A DNA stretch of 29,080 nt from JARYMI01 sp037444845 (GCA_037444845.1 JBBILQ010000030.1:1-29080), one strand, 5' to 3'; shown: positions 9,378 to 18,181, counted from the first letter of the stretch. Notes: generated from the sequence alone by a model not told the origin. Program-made: numbers and translations.

Positions 9378-10598
9378 CTATTTTTCCTCGATCCTGTATT
9401 CGTAAAACTTGGCGCCGCGCATGCCGTCCCAGAGAAATAGCCTGTTCCCTTTTATAGTGATCCCATCAACAAAGTGGTCAACGGCCAGGCTCCCCAGCAG
9501 GTCTCCCTCGGGGCTGAAAACCTCAAGCTTGTACATGTCTGTCTTCTGGATTTCGGTGTTCCCCTCGACCTTCATCGACATTTTCCGCTCGCCGCCCGTG
9601 ACCATCATGCTCATGGCCACTCCCACCTGCTCATCCTCTTTGGCCTGTCTTGTCAGGGTGACGACCCATACTCTCCCGGCGCCATCGACTGCAATCCCGT
9701 TGGCACACTGGTTGAGGCGGGGCATCCGGACGGAAACTCCTCCACCTTTTGCCTCCATCTTTCCCCTGTCTTTAGGAGCCTCCAGGCTGTAGTCGAGCTT
9801 GCGGTCAGCCCTCCATAAAAGCTCGCCTGCGGGCGAGTATTTCTCGACCCGGTTCTGGTAGAGGAAAGCCAGGTAGACGAAGCCTTGATCATCGGCGGCA
9901 AACTTGACCTGATTTCCCATAAGGTTGAGGAGCGTGTGCTCAAAGTCTAAAGGTTCTCCGTACTGGCCGGCGACATTTCCCTCGAAATCAAGCTTCTTGA
10001 AAAGGGGGAAAAGCGATTCCTCCTGTCCCGGAAGCGCCGGCCCGCTCAGGAACAACCCTCTCCTGCCCGCCATCACCAGGCCTGATTTGAGGCAACGGAT
10101 ATTCCCCACCGGTTCCTTGACGAAGCTGAGAGTCTTATGTTCTTTGCCCTCCGGCGTCAGGACCTGGATCCGCTTGTTGTTAGGGTCAGAGACCCAGATC
10201 AGCCCGGATGAGTCGATGTCGATGGAATCGGGGTAGGAAAACTCTCCCGGCCCCTGCCCCTGCCGGCCTAATGAAGCCAGGAAGTTGCCGTCAGCGCTGA
10301 ATTTCTGGATGCGGTGGTTTCCGGTGTCCAAGATATAAAGATTGCTCTGGCTGTCGAGGGCGAGGCCTGACGGCATGTAAAACGCCACCGCCTCGTCCTC
10401 GGCGTTGACATCGCCCAGTGTCCTTACCAGCTTGAGCTGAATCTTTGGCTTCTTCCCCCACAGTCCCTCCTTGTCATTGTGGACAACCCGGACGCCCTTG
10501 GCTGTTTCGGCAGTCTGACCGAAAGCCAGACCGGCAGCAAGGACGCCTCCTAAAAGCAAAAAGGCTCCTTTTTTCTTTTCAGTCATCTTTCGCCCCAT
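9378..10598 (-). CDS. Exported NHL-repeat / six-bladed beta-propeller protein
   Basis: 406 residues with a basic N-terminus and a hydrophobic signal segment (about 10-27, ending AFGQ). The body shows repeats of the NHL type: MPSGLALDSQSNLYILDTGNHRIQKFS near 75-100, then PDSIDIDSSGLIWVSDPNNKRIQVL near 122-146, with further blades (NGIAVDGAGRVWVV) towards the C-terminus. Such propellers bind ligands or partner proteins and lack catalytic residues, so no reaction can be assigned. The start at 10598 is supported by GAGGAGAG 4 bases upstream; the alternative ATG at 10586 has no better site. The tRNA-Ala lies 71 bp downstream. Confidence 0.82.
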   Translation of the reverse strand: MGRKMTEKKKGAFLLLGGVLAAGLAFGQTAETAKGVRVVHNDKEGLWGKKPKIQLKLVRTLGDVNAEDEAVAFYMPSGLALDSQSNLYILDTGNHRIQKFSADGNFLASLGRQGQGPGEFSYPDSIDIDSSGLIWVSDPNNKRIQVLTPEGKEHKTLSFVKEPVGNIRCLKSGLVMAGRRGLFLSGPALPGQEESLFPLFKKLDFEGNVAGQYGEPLDFEHTLLNLMGNQVKFAADDQGFVYLAFLYQNRVEKYSPAGELLWRADRKLDYSLEAPKDRGKMEAKGGGVSVRMPRLNQCANGIAVDGAGRVWVVTLTRQAKEDEQVGVAMSMMVTGGERKMSMKVEGNTEIQKTDMYKLEVFSPEGDLLGSLAVDHFVDGITIKGNRLFLWDGMRGAKFYEYRIEEK

Positions 10599-10722
10599 CT
10601 TTCTCTCCTCTTCTTCATTAACTCCTGGCCCTGCCGTCTCGTTTCATGAGAAAGGACAGATTATTATACTCATGTAAATGCAATAATAAAAATGTCATCT
10701 TCGGAGGCCTGGAGGTTGGAGC

Positions 10723-10920
10723 CTATTTTTTGCCGCCGCCCAGCAACCGCGCCGGCAGGGTGATCATCGCCTTGAGCAGGTCGAAGACGGCGCTGACCGT
10801 GATCCCGACGAGGCGGAAAGGAAGCGCGAGAAGCCAGACAATCGGGTATAAGAGAAGGGCCAGCAAGGCAAGAGGCCAGCACAACACAAGAAGAATCAGC
10901 CAGAGAAGGAATTTTATCAT
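10723..10920 (-). CDS. Small two-helix membrane protein, unknown function
   Basis: 65 residues, strongly hydrophobic (MIKFLLWLILLVLCWPLALL onward), with two or three membrane-spanning stretches and a basic tail ending GGGKK. I chose the ATG at 10920 because GGAGGTG lies 5-6 bases upstream; the longer frame from 10950 would put that site inside the gene. I do not recognise the family. The strong ribosome site and lack of charged residues in the core argue that it is a real membrane protein. Confidence 0.6.
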   Translation of the reverse strand: MIKFLLWLILLVLCWPLALLALLLYPIVWLLALPFRLVGITVSAVFDLLKAMITLPARLLGGGKK

Positions 10921-10967
10921 CACCGCACCTCCGGGTTTTATCACGCTCAATTTTCTTGTCCTTCTTT

Positions 10968-11131
10968 ACTATCCTGATCTATTCACAAAATGATACGATA
11001 AAACGCCCCCTCCCCTGGCGGGAGGGGATAGAGGGGAGGGGGAATCTTTGAATGATCCCCCTCACCCCGACCCTCTCCCACATGGGGAGAGGAGATTTTT
11101 TCCTTTCATTTCGTGAATAGTCCAGGCTATA
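10968..11131. repeat. Palindromic repeat element with 26-bp terminal inverted repeats
   Basis: The ends 10968-10993 and 11106-11131 are inverted copies of each other (TCATTT[T/C]GTGAATAG..CAGG). Inside are GC-rich nested hairpins: CCCCTCCC/GGGAGGGG near 11006-11028, GGGGGA/TCCCCC near 11038-11060, and CTCTCCC/GGGGAGAG near 11072-11091. The inner CCCCTCACCCC-GACCCTCTCCC pattern is of a kind seen scattered through many bacterial genomes. No coding capacity, so it is a REP/MITE-like non-autonomous element or a long hairpin. Short similar sequences (TACGATAAAACG and TACGATAACAAAACG) follow each arm. Confidence 0.75.
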
Positions 11132-11284
11132 TACGATAACAAAACGAAAGGTATACTCTCCGTTCTTTCTGCCTCGTCAAAGAATTGATTCCGTCGGCTT
11201 CTTCTACGGCGGGAACAGATTGGACCGACTCCCCCGCGCCAAGGAGCTAAGGCCGGCCTTCTTTGCCGATTAAGATCTCATAGA

Positions 11285-11312
11285 TGTCAACGCTTCAAGC
11301 GGAAGCTTGACA
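11285..11312. promoter_or_regulatory. Interrupted palindrome upstream of the nitroreductase gene
   Basis: TGTCAA-c-GCTT (11285-11295) and AAGC-TTGACA (11303-11312) form an inverted repeat about 60 bp before the nitroreductase start, with a TTGACA that could serve as a -35 box although no convincing -10 follows. A second, perfect 12-bp palindrome AAGGCCGGCCTT lies at 11249-11260. Either could be an operator; no regulator is encoded nearby. The rest of 11132-11369 shows no gene. Confidence 0.3.
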
Positions 11313-11369
11313 CTTGAATGCAACGGCCTGTTGGAGTAATCTTATGAACATAATGAAAGGAGAGACGCC

Positions 11370-12038
11370 ATGATAAAAAACATCGTCGCCTCAAGCCTTC
11401 TGGCTTCATTCATTTTCCTCCCCCAGGTTTTATTTTCTTCAGCCCAACAGGCGCAAGACATCAGCCTCTTGAAGCCGCAGACAGACGGCGGGAAGCCGCT
11501 CATGCAGGCTCTCCTGTTGCGGCAGTCCTCAAGGGAATTCAGCCCCGAGAAACTCCCGCTTCAGGTCCTTTCTAACCTTTTCTGGGCAGCGAATGGGGTC
11601 AACCGGCCTGATTCGGGAAAGCACACCGCTCCAACAGCTTCGAACGTGCAGAATATCGACATCTATGCGGCTACGGCTGAGGGCCTCTATCTTTATGACC
11701 CGCTTGGACACAACTTGAAACTCATCCTCAAGGAAGATATCCGGCCCGCCACTGGAAAGCAGGATTTCGTCAAGGAGGTTCCTTTGAACCTTATCTATGT
11801 GGCCGATTTTTCCAAGTTCAAAAGGGGCACTGACGAAGATAAGAATTTTTACTCCGCCGCCCACGTCGGCTTTATCAGCCAGAACGTTTATCTTTATTGC
11901 GCCTCAGAAGGCCTGGCGACAGTTGTGCGCGGCCTGGTCGATAAGGAAACGCTGGCCAAGAAGATGAATTTGCGGCCCGACCAAAGAATCATCCTGGCTC
12001 AATCCGTGGGCCATCCTAAAAAAACAGAGACTAAATAA
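11370..12038 (+). CDS. Exported SagB/ThcOx-type nitroreductase-family protein
   Basis: 222 residues with a cleavable signal peptide (about 1-26, ending FSSAQQ). The mature part is the FMN-dependent nitroreductase fold: RQSSREFSPEKLP (about 50-62) matches the FMN-phosphate-binding opening, HTAPTASNVQN (about 89-99) the conserved S/N cofactor segment, and the C-terminal GLATVVRG..GHP region closes the site. The SagB/ThcOx branch includes azoline oxidases of peptide natural products, but many secreted single-domain members exist without such clusters and have no known substrate. No YcaO or precursor peptide gene is present, so a RiPP role is not supported. AAAGGAG precedes the ATG at good spacing. 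An 86-bp gap with its own candidate promoter separates it from the next gene. Confidence 0.82.
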   Translation: MIKNIVASSLLASFIFLPQVLFSSAQQAQDISLLKPQTDGGKPLMQALLLRQSSREFSPEKLPLQVLSNLFWAANGVNRPDSGKHTAPTASNVQNIDIYAATAEGLYLYDPLGHNLKLILKEDIRPATGKQDFVKEVPLNLIYVADFSKFKRGTDEDKNFYSAAHVGFISQNVYLYCASEGLATVVRGLVDKETLAKKMNLRPDQRIILAQSVGHPKKTETK

Positions 12039-12074
12039 AGCAAGCCCCGGCCCATTTTCAGCGCCTTAGCCACC

Positions 12075-12104
12075 TTGACATTTTTTGGAGCCGTGATTTA
12101 CACT
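12075..12104 (+). promoter_or_regulatory. Candidate promoter for the small secreted protein / TonB receptor pair
   Basis: TTGACA (12075-12080), an 18-bp spacer and TACACT (12099-12104) lie about 20 bp before the GTG start at 12125. Confidence 0.45.
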
Positions 12105-12124
12105 TTCTCAGGATTGGTGAAAGA

Positions 12125-12661
12125 GTGAAAGGGAAGTTTTTATCCCTCCTTTTATTATTTTGCGTCTCAGTTGACCCCCTTGTCGGCACGTTCACCTGGC
12201 TGCACTACAGGAAGGCAATCGTCAAAAAGGAAGTCAAAAAACAAATTGATGCCGGGATGGACAACGACAACCTGGTCTTACTTATATTTTCAAAAGAAGA
12301 AGCGCAAACAAAACTCCGATGGGAGCATTCCCAAGAATTTGAGTACAACCGCCAAATGTACGATGTCGTCAAAACGATGATTCGCGACGACACGATTTAT
12401 TACTGGTGCTGGCGGGATGATGAAGAGACAACCCTGATAAGGAAACTAGAAGAGCTTGCATACAAAGCCCTGGGGAAAAACGCAGAAACTATGGCCAACC
12501 TCACACTTTTGATTTCATGCTTCAAATCGTTATACGGCACATTCTCTTCCAGTTGGAGCGCGCCAGGGCCCGAACTGAAGGGCAAGCAGCTTTTCTTATT
12601 TTGTTACTTATATTCCTCGATTTACATCCAACCTCCAAACCCTCCCCCACGGCTAAGCTAA
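12125..12661 (+). CDS. Small secreted protein preceding a TonB-dependent receptor, unknown function
   Basis: 178 residues with a GTG start and only a weak AGGA 11 bases upstream. A hydrophobic N-terminus (MKGKFLSLLLLFCVSV) is followed by an HYRKAIVKKEVKK segment and an acidic stretch with WCWRDDEE near 98-105. The layout (signal peptide, short charged periplasmic domain, directly upstream of a TonB receptor) resembles small proteins found upstream of such receptors in Bacteroidota; this is recalled similarity, not a database match. The last 40 residues are Pro- and Tyr-rich and less protein-like. A role in the receptor's uptake pathway is inference from position alone. Confidence 0.55.
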   Translation: MKGKFLSLLLLFCVSVDPLVGTFTWLHYRKAIVKKEVKKQIDAGMDNDNLVLLIFSKEEAQTKLRWEHSQEFEYNRQMYDVVKTMIRDDTIYYWCWRDDEETTLIRKLEELAYKALGKNAETMANLTLLISCFKSLYGTFSSSWSAPGPELKGKQLFLFCYLYSSIYIQPPNPPPRLS

Positions 12662-12682
12662 TCAAATCAATTTCCAGGCAAA

Positions 12683-12711
12683 CCAGACGCCCCAGGGAAG
12701 GGGAAGTCTGG
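12683..12711 (+). other. Hairpin between the small gene and the TonB receptor
   Basis: CCAGAC-g-CCCC pairs with GGGG-aa-GTCTGG across a short A/G loop. No T-run follows, so it more likely adjusts expression between the two genes or stabilises the mRNA than terminates transcription. Confidence 0.45.
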
Positions 12712-12768
12712 ATTCATAAGGTCTATTCGTGTCAGTTCTTTCGTTTAGATGAGAAAGGAGCATGAAGA

Positions 12769-15189
12769 GTGACAAAGCGATTGACCACATGCTTATTTAT
12801 TATGTGTTTAATGCTGGGGATATTTTCCAGTGCCTATTCCCAGACAATCACGATTAAAGATCAGGAAACCAAAGAGCCGATCGCCTGGGTCTTGCTGAGA
12901 AGCGAAGACCCCAAATCCTCGGCGACAACAAACGACAAAGGGCAGGCTGATATCACAGCCTTCCATGGAGCAAAAAAAATTGTCATCAGTCGAATCGGTT
13001 ACAAGACGATCGTCAAAAGCTACGCGGATCTCGAATCGCTATCGTTTGAATTGCTCATGCAGCCCTCGCCGTTCGAAATGGTTGAAGTCGTGGTTTCGGC
13101 CACGCGCTGGCGCCAGGCTCCGAGCGATGTTCCCTCCAAAATCATTTCCATCTCACCCACAGAAGTGGCTTTGCAGAATCCGCAAACAGCCGCCGATTTG
13201 TTGGGAGTCTCTGGTCAGGTATTCATCCAGAAAAGCCAGCAAGCGGGGGGTAGCCCGATGATCAGGGGGTTTGCAACGAACCGCCTCCTTTACACGGTGG
13301 ATGGCGTGCGGATGAATACGGCCATATTCCGGGCCGGAAACATTCAGAACGTCATCTCTCTGGACCCGTTTGCCACGGAGAGCGCCGAAGTGTTTTTTGG
13401 CCCCGGCTCGGTGATTTATGGAAGTGACGCCATTGGCGGGGTGATGAGTTTTCAAACTCTGAGCCCGAAGTTTTCCCTGGTCGGGGAGCCCCGGATAACG
13501 GGCAAGGCCGTCGGCCGTGCCTCATCGGCAAACAACGAGAAAACCGGCCATTTCGACGTAAGCGTCGGCTGGAAAAAATGGGCTTTTTTAACGAGCATCA
13601 GCTCATTCGATTTTGACCACCTTCGGCAAGGCAGCAAAGGTCAGGATGATTACCTGAAACCCTATTATGTGCAGCGCATAGACAACGTGGACCGGGTTAT
13701 TGCCCAAGAGGACCCGCTTCTCCAAATTCCCTCGGCCTATGCCCAGAAAAACCTGATGCAAAAGGTGCGCTTTCAGCCGAACGAAAACTGGGATTTCCAG
13801 TACGGGTTCCATTATTCTGAAACCTCGCCCTATGGCCGATACGATCGCCATAACCAGGTCAGGAAAGGCTTGCCGCGTTTTGCGGAATGGGACTACGGCC
13901 CGCAGAAGTGGATGATGAACAACCTGAACATCGCCCACAACGGCAACAGCGCTGTTTACGACCAAATGGCCATTCGTCTGGCGTTGCAGTCGTTTGAAGA
14001 GAGCCGCATTGACCGCTCCTTGAACAGCAACGAGAGACGCATCCGAATCGAAGAAGTGGAGGCCTATAATGTCAACCTGGATTTTATGAAATTTACGGGG
14101 CCAAAGAATACTCTCTACTATGGGATGGAGTACGTTCTTAACGACGTGACTTCCACCGGTATCAATGAAGACATTTCAAAAAGGACCCGCATGCCCGGGC
14201 CTACGCGCTATCCTCAAGCAAAATGGCAATCGGTTGCCGCCTACGTCCACGATCAGTACAGGTTTTCAGACAACTTTCTGCTCCAGGCTGGGTTGCGATA
14301 CAACCAGTTCCTCCTGGATGCTGAATTTGACACGACCTTTTACCCCTTCCCGTTTACGACGGCCAATTTTAACAACGGCGCCTTGACCGGAAGCATTGGC
14401 GGGGTCTACCGGCCCTCTGAACCATGGGTCCTCAGCGCGAATTTGGCCACGGCATTCCGGTCTCCCAACGTAGACGATATGGGCAAAGTTTTTGATTCTG
14501 TCCCAGGCTCTGTCGTCGTCCCCAATCCTGATCTAAAAGCAGAATACGCTTATAATGTCGATTTCAGCGTGGCCAGGGTGTTTGGAGATGTTCTAAGGGC
14601 TGACCTGGCGGGTTATTACACTTCCCTTCAAAACGCCCTGGTGCGGCGTAACTTCACGCTCAATGGCCTTGACTACATTGTCTACGATGGCGTCTTGAGC
14701 CGGGTGCAGGCCATGCAGAATGCGGCCGTTGCCCATGTCTACGGGATTCAAGCTGGAATTGAAGTCAAGCTGCCGGCTGGATTTGATTTTTCCTCGGATT
14801 TTAACTTCCAGGAGGGGGAAGAAGAGCTGGATGATGGAACCACCAGCCCTTCCCGCCATGCCGCACCCTGGTTCGGCGTGTCCAGATTAGCCTATACGAC
14901 CAGAAAACTCAGCTTGCAACTTTATGCCGTGTATCAGGGCGAGCGCAAGCACAGGGACCTGGCCGAGGAAGAAAAGGGCAAGACCGAAATCTACGCTAAG
15001 GACGCTGATGGAAATACCTATGCCCCAGGATGGTACACCTTGAATTTCAAAGCAATGTTTCGCTTGACAGATTCCTTGGGCGTAAGTGCTGGCGTTGAAA
15101 ACCTCACCGATCAGCGTTACCGCCCTTACAGCTCGGGGATTTCCGGTCCATGCCGAAATTTTGTTCTTGCGCTGGAGGCGAATTTCTAA
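12769..15189 (+). CDS. TonB-dependent outer-membrane receptor (heme/metal-receptor-like)
   Basis: 806 residues, GTG start with AAAGGAG 8 bases upstream. Order: signal peptide (1-24, SAYSQ), carboxypeptidase-regulatory-like domain (about 25-100), plug domain (about 105-225) with VVVSATR start, SPMIRGFATNRLLYTVDGVR and the FGPGSVIYGSDAIGGV signature, then a beta-barrel ending in the aromatic C-terminal F of outer-membrane proteins (LALEANF). The plug resembles receptors annotated for heme or hemoglobin in Bacteroidota, but I see no decisive heme-binding His motif, so the substrate is open. TonB, ExbB and ExbD are not in the window. The stop is one base from that of the convergent aminotransferase gene. 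Confidence 0.92.
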   Translation: MTKRLTTCLFIMCLMLGIFSSAYSQTITIKDQETKEPIAWVLLRSEDPKSSATTNDKGQADITAFHGAKKIVISRIGYKTIVKSYADLESLSFELLMQPSPFEMVEVVVSATRWRQAPSDVPSKIISISPTEVALQNPQTAADLLGVSGQVFIQKSQQAGGSPMIRGFATNRLLYTVDGVRMNTAIFRAGNIQNVISLDPFATESAEVFFGPGSVIYGSDAIGGVMSFQTLSPKFSLVGEPRITGKAVGRASSANNEKTGHFDVSVGWKKWAFLTSISSFDFDHLRQGSKGQDDYLKPYYVQRIDNVDRVIAQEDPLLQIPSAYAQKNLMQKVRFQPNENWDFQYGFHYSETSPYGRYDRHNQVRKGLPRFAEWDYGPQKWMMNNLNIAHNGNSAVYDQMAIRLALQSFEESRIDRSLNSNERRIRIEEVEAYNVNLDFMKFTGPKNTLYYGMEYVLNDVTSTGINEDISKRTRMPGPTRYPQAKWQSVAAYVHDQYRFSDNFLLQAGLRYNQFLLDAEFDTTFYPFPFTTANFNNGALTGSIGGVYRPSEPWVLSANLATAFRSPNVDDMGKVFDSVPGSVVVPNPDLKAEYAYNVDFSVARVFGDVLRADLAGYYTSLQNALVRRNFTLNGLDYIVYDGVLSRVQAMQNAAVAHVYGIQAGIEVKLPAGFDFSSDFNFQEGEEELDDGTTSPSRHAAPWFGVSRLAYTTRKLSLQLYAVYQGERKHRDLAEEEKGKTEIYAKDADGNTYAPGWYTLNFKAMFRLTDSLGVSAGVENLTDQRYRPYSSGISGPCRNFVLALEANF

Positions 15190-15190
15190 C

Positions 15191-16345
15191 TCAGTCGAAT
15201 GTCCGCAAAACGTCGAGGAGGCGGTCGATGTCGGCGAAATTGTTGAATATGTTCACAGAAACTCTGGTGTTGCCATCCCTCAGGGTGAGGAAGATTTTTT
15301 TCTCGGCGCATTTTTTGACGAACGCCTTGTTCCTTTCGCCAAGGGTGAAGCAAACGATGGCCGAGCGCTCCTCTCTCCTGGCAATGGGAGAGATGATCGT
15401 GATTTTGAGGTTCTGCAATCCCTGGATGAGATAGTCTGTTAGTTCGAAGAGCCTCTTCTGAATGTTCTCGATCCCGAGAGCCTTGATGAAATCCAGCGCT
15501 CTCTCAAAGGCCAAAAGAGGCTGGAGGTTGAATGTGCCGAATTCATACCGGCGGGCAGAGCCAAGAAGCCGGAAAGGCGCGTTTTTGGCGGTGTGGATAA
15601 AACTTCCGCCTCCGGTGTCCACAGAAAGCCAGCCAGCTATCGGAGAGGGAAATTTCTCGCGAAACTCTGGCGTCGTGAAAAACATCGTGCCGATGTGGCC
15701 GGCGAGCCCCCATTTGTGGAGAGAAGCTGTGAGGACGTCGACGGATGAAGCTTCGACATCCACCGGAAAATAGGGGAAGGCCTGGGTCGCGTTGACAATA
15801 AAGAGGAGGCCGCGGCGCTTGAGTTCCTGGCCAAGAGCGCTTGTGTCCTGGCGGAAACCCGTGGCGTACTGGACTTGCGAGGTGACGACTGCCAGAGTTT
15901 CGCCATCTGTCATGTCAAGGATTGACGAAATCGGATAGCGCGCGTCGACCGGCTCGACATAGCGCATGTCGATGTTCTGATACTCAAACCCGACCGTCGA
16001 GGCCGGAAATTCGTCCTTCATCGAGACGATGTTAAACGGCTTCTTGATTTGATTCTTGAACCCAAGAGCCAAGAGGGACATGGCTGTGGAAGTGTTCTGG
16101 ACGAAGGTCACGTTATGCGTCTCCGTGTTGATGAGCTCGGCCAGGGCGGTGCACAGTTTTTCGAACCTCGCCATGTCGTCTGTCCAGTTCACATCTCCAA
16201 CCAGGCAAAGCTTGCGGTACTCGTCGACAATCGCCTCGAAGACAGGCTTCGGCAGGGGCGACATAGCTGCGCTCTGGAAATAAACGGAATTCTCGCTTAT
16301 CGGGAAGTCCTTCCGCACTTTGTCCCAATCTACCATGGCATGCAT
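15191..16345 (-). CDS. PLP-dependent class-V aminotransferase family protein (cytosolic)
   Basis: 384 residues, fold-type I, class V. The opening VYFQSAAMSPLP (about 21-32) matches the class-V start. The likely PLP-binding lysine lies in the SLHKWG motif (about 208-213), preceded by FIVNATQAFPYFPVD, in which the usual aspartate that binds the pyridine nitrogen is replaced by N. That substitution (D to N in the [VI]-D-[AG]-[AS]-[QH] motif) is unusual and may alter chemistry. The class covers cysteine desulfurases, kynureninases and isopenicillin-N-epimerase-like enzymes. Last gene of a three-gene minus-strand operon, 11 bp after the preceding stop. Start at 16345 or 16336 (MVDWDK) cannot be decided. 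Confidence 0.87.
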   Translation of the reverse strand: MHAMVDWDKVRKDFPISENSVYFQSAAMSPLPKPVFEAIVDEYRKLCLVGDVNWTDDMARFEKLCTALAELINTETHNVTFVQNTSTAMSLLALGFKNQIKKPFNIVSMKDEFPASTVGFEYQNIDMRYVEPVDARYPISSILDMTDGETLAVVTSQVQYATGFRQDTSALGQELKRRGLLFIVNATQAFPYFPVDVEASSVDVLTASLHKWGLAGHIGTMFFTTPEFREKFPSPIAGWLSVDTGGGSFIHTAKNAPFRLLGSARRYEFGTFNLQPLLAFERALDFIKALGIENIQKRLFELTDYLIQGLQNLKITIISPIARREERSAIVCFTLGERNKAFVKKCAEKKIFLTLRDGNTRVSVNIFNNFADIDRLLDVLRTFD

Positions 16346-16356
16346 GAAAGCGCTCT

Positions 16357-16782
16357 CTATTTTTCCACTCGTATTCCCGTGACCGTCTTTTCCTTGTGCG
16401 CTCCTTTGGTCGTATGGACCAGGAAGCCTTCGTCTCCGGACAGCCAGACTTCGGACAGGACGTAGACCGTGAGGTATTCGGTATAAGACGGAGCGAAGTC
16501 CCCGACCTCGTCAAAGATGAGGCGCGGCTCTGCTGCGGGCGGATCAGGCGGCGGCAGTTTCTCCGTGAACGGGACGAGGAGTTCCTTTCCCGTGGAAATC
16601 TGCCGGAGCAGGAGCTGCCCTTCTCCGCTCAAGCCCAACCAGTACTCTCCAGCCGGTATCTTCTTGCCGGCTGCCTTGAACTCGAAGGGGATGTTGAAAG
16701 TGGCCTGAGCAGAGGCCGCTATCGGCCCGGCGGCAAGGGTTATGGCCAAGATTAGCGAAACCCAGATGGCATGACGTTTCAT
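16357..16782 (-). CDS. Small secreted protein of a type common in Acidobacteriota
   Basis: 141 residues with a clear signal peptide (about 1-26, ASAQA). The mature start ATFNIPFEFKAAGKKIPAGEY matches, from memory, a family of exported acidobacterial proteins of unknown function with an F-x-[IV]-P-F-x-F...LPAG-x-Y motif. A Pro-rich PPPDPPAAEP stretch sits near 76-85 and the C-terminus is basic. GGGAGAG stands 6 bases before the ATG. It lies between two class-V aminotransferase genes, 25 bp from one and 11 bp from the other, so it is almost certainly co-transcribed. Confidence 0.78.
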   Translation of the reverse strand: MKRHAIWVSLILAITLAAGPIAASAQATFNIPFEFKAAGKKIPAGEYWLGLSGEGQLLLRQISTGKELLVPFTEKLPPPDPPAAEPRLIFDEVGDFAPSYTEYLTVYVLSEVWLSGDEGFLVHTTKGAHKEKTVTGIRVEK

Positions 16783-16807
16783 CGGAATCTCTCCCTTTAT
16801 TTTTTCC

Positions 16808-18181
16808 TTAATATAAATTCATGCCTCCACTCGCGGCACCTGCCTCGGGCAGGAACACATCCTCCTCCACGCCGTTCTTAACCGCGTCCTCCATGGCCTC
16901 GATGAAGGTGTCGATCTCTTCGATGGTCGTGTAAATGTTCGGCGAGATGCGAAGGGCCTGGTAGTCAAAGACCTGGTTGGGCGGAGCTCCCCCGACGAGC
17001 GGCACGGCGATGATCCGGTATTTCTGTCTTAGGAACTTGGCCAGGGACCGGACGTCGATGCCCTCGATATTGACGGCAGCCACACCCCAGGCCTGGGGCG
17101 GGTCGGAGAGGTCTGTGAGGACCTTGACGCGCGGGTATTTCTTGAGGGCGTTGGCCCAGCGGAGGGTGAGGTAGCGCATCCGTGCGGCCTTGCGTTCGGT
17201 GCCGATTGCCTGGTGGTAGGCCAGGGCTTCGCCGAGCGCTGCCCGGATCCCCCAGGGATGGGTGCCGATGGCCTCGAACTTGCGGATGTCGTCGTCCTGC
17301 TGCTCGGGCGCGGCCTGAAGGGGCCATAATTTCGGGATCATCTCCCGCCGCACGTAGAGGCAGCCGTTGCCGATGGGAGCCAGGAGCCACTTGTGCAGGC
17401 TGACGCCATAGGCGTCGCATTCCAGGTCGCGGAGCTTTAACGGGAAATGTCCCAGCGCGTGGGCGCCGTCGACGATCGTGACGATGCCCTTTGAGCGGGC
17501 CAGCCGGGCTATCCTCTGAACAGGAAAGAGCTGGCCGGTCAGGTTCGTGATGTGGCAGAAATGGAAAACTTTGGTCTTCGGCGTTATGGCTTTTTCGAAA
17601 AGATTGTACAGATGGTCCTGCGTCGCCGGCACGGGGAACTGGAGACGGGTGACCTTGATGCCTTCGCGCCGCATGCGCTGGTCCCACGTCGTCAGCATGC
17701 GGGGGTAGTCCTGCTCTGTGGTGACGACCTCGTCGCCGGGCTCGAGATCAATCCCGTTCTGGACGATCTGCAGGGCTTCGCTGGCGCCTCGCGTCAGGGC
17801 CAGCTCCTCGAGGTCGCAGCCGAACTCGTTGGCCATCCGGCGCCGGATGGTCTCGATGTTCCCGGCCACCATGCCCTGGTAGTGAACCGGCAGCATGTTG
17901 ATCATTTCCGTGTAGCGGAAAGCCGACTCGAGCACGACCCGCGGGCACGGGCAGGTGAATCCGTTGTTGAGGTTTATGAGCGAGCGGTCAAGCTTGAAAC
18001 CCAACTGGACTTCCCTCCAGTAGAACTCGTCGCGGGCGGCTTCTTCTGGCGACATGTTTGATACCGACTGAGAGGCCGCTTCAACCCGCTCGAGGTTGGA
18101 CGCGTTCCAGGTGAAGGCAACCGCTCCGGCGGTGCCGACCGCGCGCAGGAATGACCTTCGGCTCCAGGTTTGGAATTTCAT
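16808..18181 (-). CDS. Tat-exported class-V aminotransferase (isopenicillin-N-epimerase-like)
   Basis: 457 residues. The N-terminus has a twin-arginine signal (RRSFLRAVG, 8-16) followed by a hydrophobic stretch, so the folded, PLP-loaded enzyme should be exported. The mature protein is class V: LINLNNGFTCPCP (about 69-81), TRGASEALQ (about 129-137), IVDGAHALGHFPL (about 237-249) with the pyridine-binding D, and the PLP lysine in VSLHKWLLAP (about 260-269). Similar enzymes are annotated as isopenicillin N epimerase or selenocysteine-lyase-like, without proof of substrate. AAGGAGG lies 5 bases before the ATG. First gene of the operon with the small secreted protein and the cytosolic paralogue. 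Confidence 0.9.
   Translation of the reverse strand: MKFQTWSRRSFLRAVGTAGAVAFTWNASNLERVEAASQSVSNMSPEEAARDEFYWREVQLGFKLDRSLINLNNGFTCPCPRVVLESAFRYTEMINMLPVHYQGMVAGNIETIRRRMANEFGCDLEELALTRGASEALQIVQNGIDLEPGDEVVTTEQDYPRMLTTWDQRMRREGIKVTRLQFPVPATQDHLYNLFEKAITPKTKVFHFCHITNLTGQLFPVQRIARLARSKGIVTIVDGAHALGHFPLKLRDLECDAYGVSLHKWLLAPIGNGCLYVRREMIPKLWPLQAAPEQQDDDIRKFEAIGTHPWGIRAALGEALAYHQAIGTERKAARMRYLTLRWANALKKYPRVKVLTDLSDPPQAWGVAAVNIEGIDVRSLAKFLRQKYRIIAVPLVGGAPPNQVFDYQALRISPNIYTTIEEIDTFIEAMEDAVKNGVEEDVFLPEAGAASGGMNLY

Noticed and set aside
11370..12038. RiPP (thiazole/oxazole peptide) biosynthesis locus
   Set aside because: Only the nitroreductase-like gene exists, with a signal peptide; there is no YcaO protein or precursor peptide.
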